From: Rhizobiaceae bacterium | Lineage (GTDB): Bacteria > Pseudomonadota > Alphaproteobacteria > Rhizobiales > Rhizobiaceae | DNA: 64,000 nucleotides | Direction: 5' to 3' | Assembly (NCBI GenBank): GCA_023953775.1 | Contig: JAMLJD010000012.1 | Coordinates: forward strand, 1 to 64,000 | The notes under the pieces: model-generated | What the model saw: only the letters and a program-made list of their open reading frames with translations | The model's database searches: none | What the model was told of the DNA's origin: nothing | Program-made: the position numbers and the translations under genes | Part shown: positions 63,556 through 64,000 of the stretch, piece by piece | Layout of the letters: each line of letters begins with the position of its first letter | How positions within the stretch are numbered: position 1 is the stretch's first letter

Positions 63556-64000
63556 TCAGTTGCCGGCGCTCTCCATGCGCCGCCCCTCGATCGCCTTTTC
63601 CAGCCAGCCTATCTCCATCTCCGGGACGGAGCGCAGCAACAGGTCGGTGTAGTCGTCGAAAGGCGGTTCGAGCACCTTGCTCTTCGGCCCGTAGCGCACG
63701 ACTGTGCCCTGATACATGACCGCGATGGAATCGGCGATGGATTTCACCGTGGCGAGGTCGTGGGTGATGAACAGATAGGCGACGTCCTCCTCTGACTGCA
63801 ATTCCAGCAGCAGGTTCAGGATGCCGTTTGCGACCAGTGGGTCGAGCGCGCTCGTCACCTCGTCGCAGATGATCAGCTTCGGCTTGGCGGCGAGGGCGCG
63901 GGCGATGCAGACGCGCTGCTTCTGGCCGCCCGACAGTTCGGCCGGGTAGCGGTCGACGAAGCCCTTGCCCATCTCGATCTTGTCGAGCAGCTCGGCAACG
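63556..64000 (-). CDS. Peptide/nickel-type ABC transporter ATPase (partial)
   Basis: The C-terminal ~148 residues only; the 5' end lies beyond the window. ABC signature LSGGQKQRVCIARALAAKPK, Walker B LIICDEVTSALDPL and H-loop LFITHDLATV are intact. The end (VVRYGPKSKVLEPPFDDYTD, LLRSVPEME) is typical of DppD/OppF-type oligopeptide import ATPases. It powers import with partner permeases outside the window. Walker A is not visible here. Confidence 0.88.
   Translation of the reverse strand, partial: VAELLDKIEMGKGFVDRYPAELSGGQKQRVCIARALAAKPKLIICDEVTSALDPLVANGILNLLLELQSEEDVAYLFITHDLATVKSIADSIAVMYQGTVVRYGPKSKVLEPPFDDYTDLLLRSVPEMEIGWLEKAIEGRRMESAGN

Overview
The window looks like an alphaproteobacterial chromosome of the Hyphomicrobiales (Rhizobiales), most like the Mesorhizobium/Phyllobacteriaceae group. 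This is an inference from high GC, strong G/C third-position bias, the rpmH-rnpA-yidC-engB-argB-dapD-dapE-truA-fmt-def housekeeping set, an IclR-type PcaR next to pcaIJF, and a CdhR/BKACE carnitine locus. No 16S rRNA or other marker fixes the genus.

Region 1 (1-7.4 kb) is accessory. It holds a 93-bp tandem repeat running into an IS3-type transposase remnant, a pair of exported proteins (SH3-type and TPR/Sel1-type), a polymorphic-toxin locus, and an overlapping pair made of an unrecognised protein and a small ankyrin-repeat protein. The toxin has a signal peptide, a Gln/Arg/Met-rich coiled stalk, a pretoxin Hint domain and a short toxin tip; its zinc-ribbon immunity candidate overlaps it by 11 bp.

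Region 2 (7.5-16.1 kb) is a decaying integrative/conjugative element. The large transfer genes, including the type IV coupling protein, are broken by several frameshifts each. Several small genes and the right end (13.2-16.1 kb) are intact. The element ends with a large serine recombinase whose C-terminus is read antisense through tRNA-Arg(ACG), the probable attachment site.

Region 3 (16.2-33.1 kb) carries a sensor kinase, a MerA-type flavoprotein with a TVP38/DedA-like membrane protein, the rpmH-rnpA-yidC block with a strong promoter, a CatB-like acetyltransferase coupled to engB, msrB, an ECF sigma/RskA anti-sigma pair with a fasciclin-domain protein, an amidase, argB, and pcaIJF with divergent pcaR.

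Region 4 (33.1-40.3 kb) holds sugar metabolism: xylA, xylB, a PPi-type phosphofructokinase, two SnoaL-like proteins and a TTC38-like TPR protein.

Region 5 (40.3-54.3 kb) is mainly housekeeping: rmuC, def-fmt-GNAT-truA, dapE, two DUF805 proteins, dapD, a LOG-family protein, a HAD nucleotidase, a diguanylate cyclase and a DMT transporter.

Region 6 (53.4-62.2 kb) is a minus-strand operon for carnitine/gamma-butyrobetaine breakdown. It encodes BKACE (3-dehydrocarnitine cleavage), carnitine dehydrogenase, a CaiA-like acyl-CoA dehydrogenase, a DUF2161 nuclease-like protein, a frameshifted NDP-forming CoA ligase, a CaiD-like hydratase and an alpha/beta hydrolase, with a divergent GlxA/CdhR-type regulator. 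The window ends with an alkaline-phosphatase-family protein, an ACT-domain protein and a truncated peptide-type ABC ATPase.
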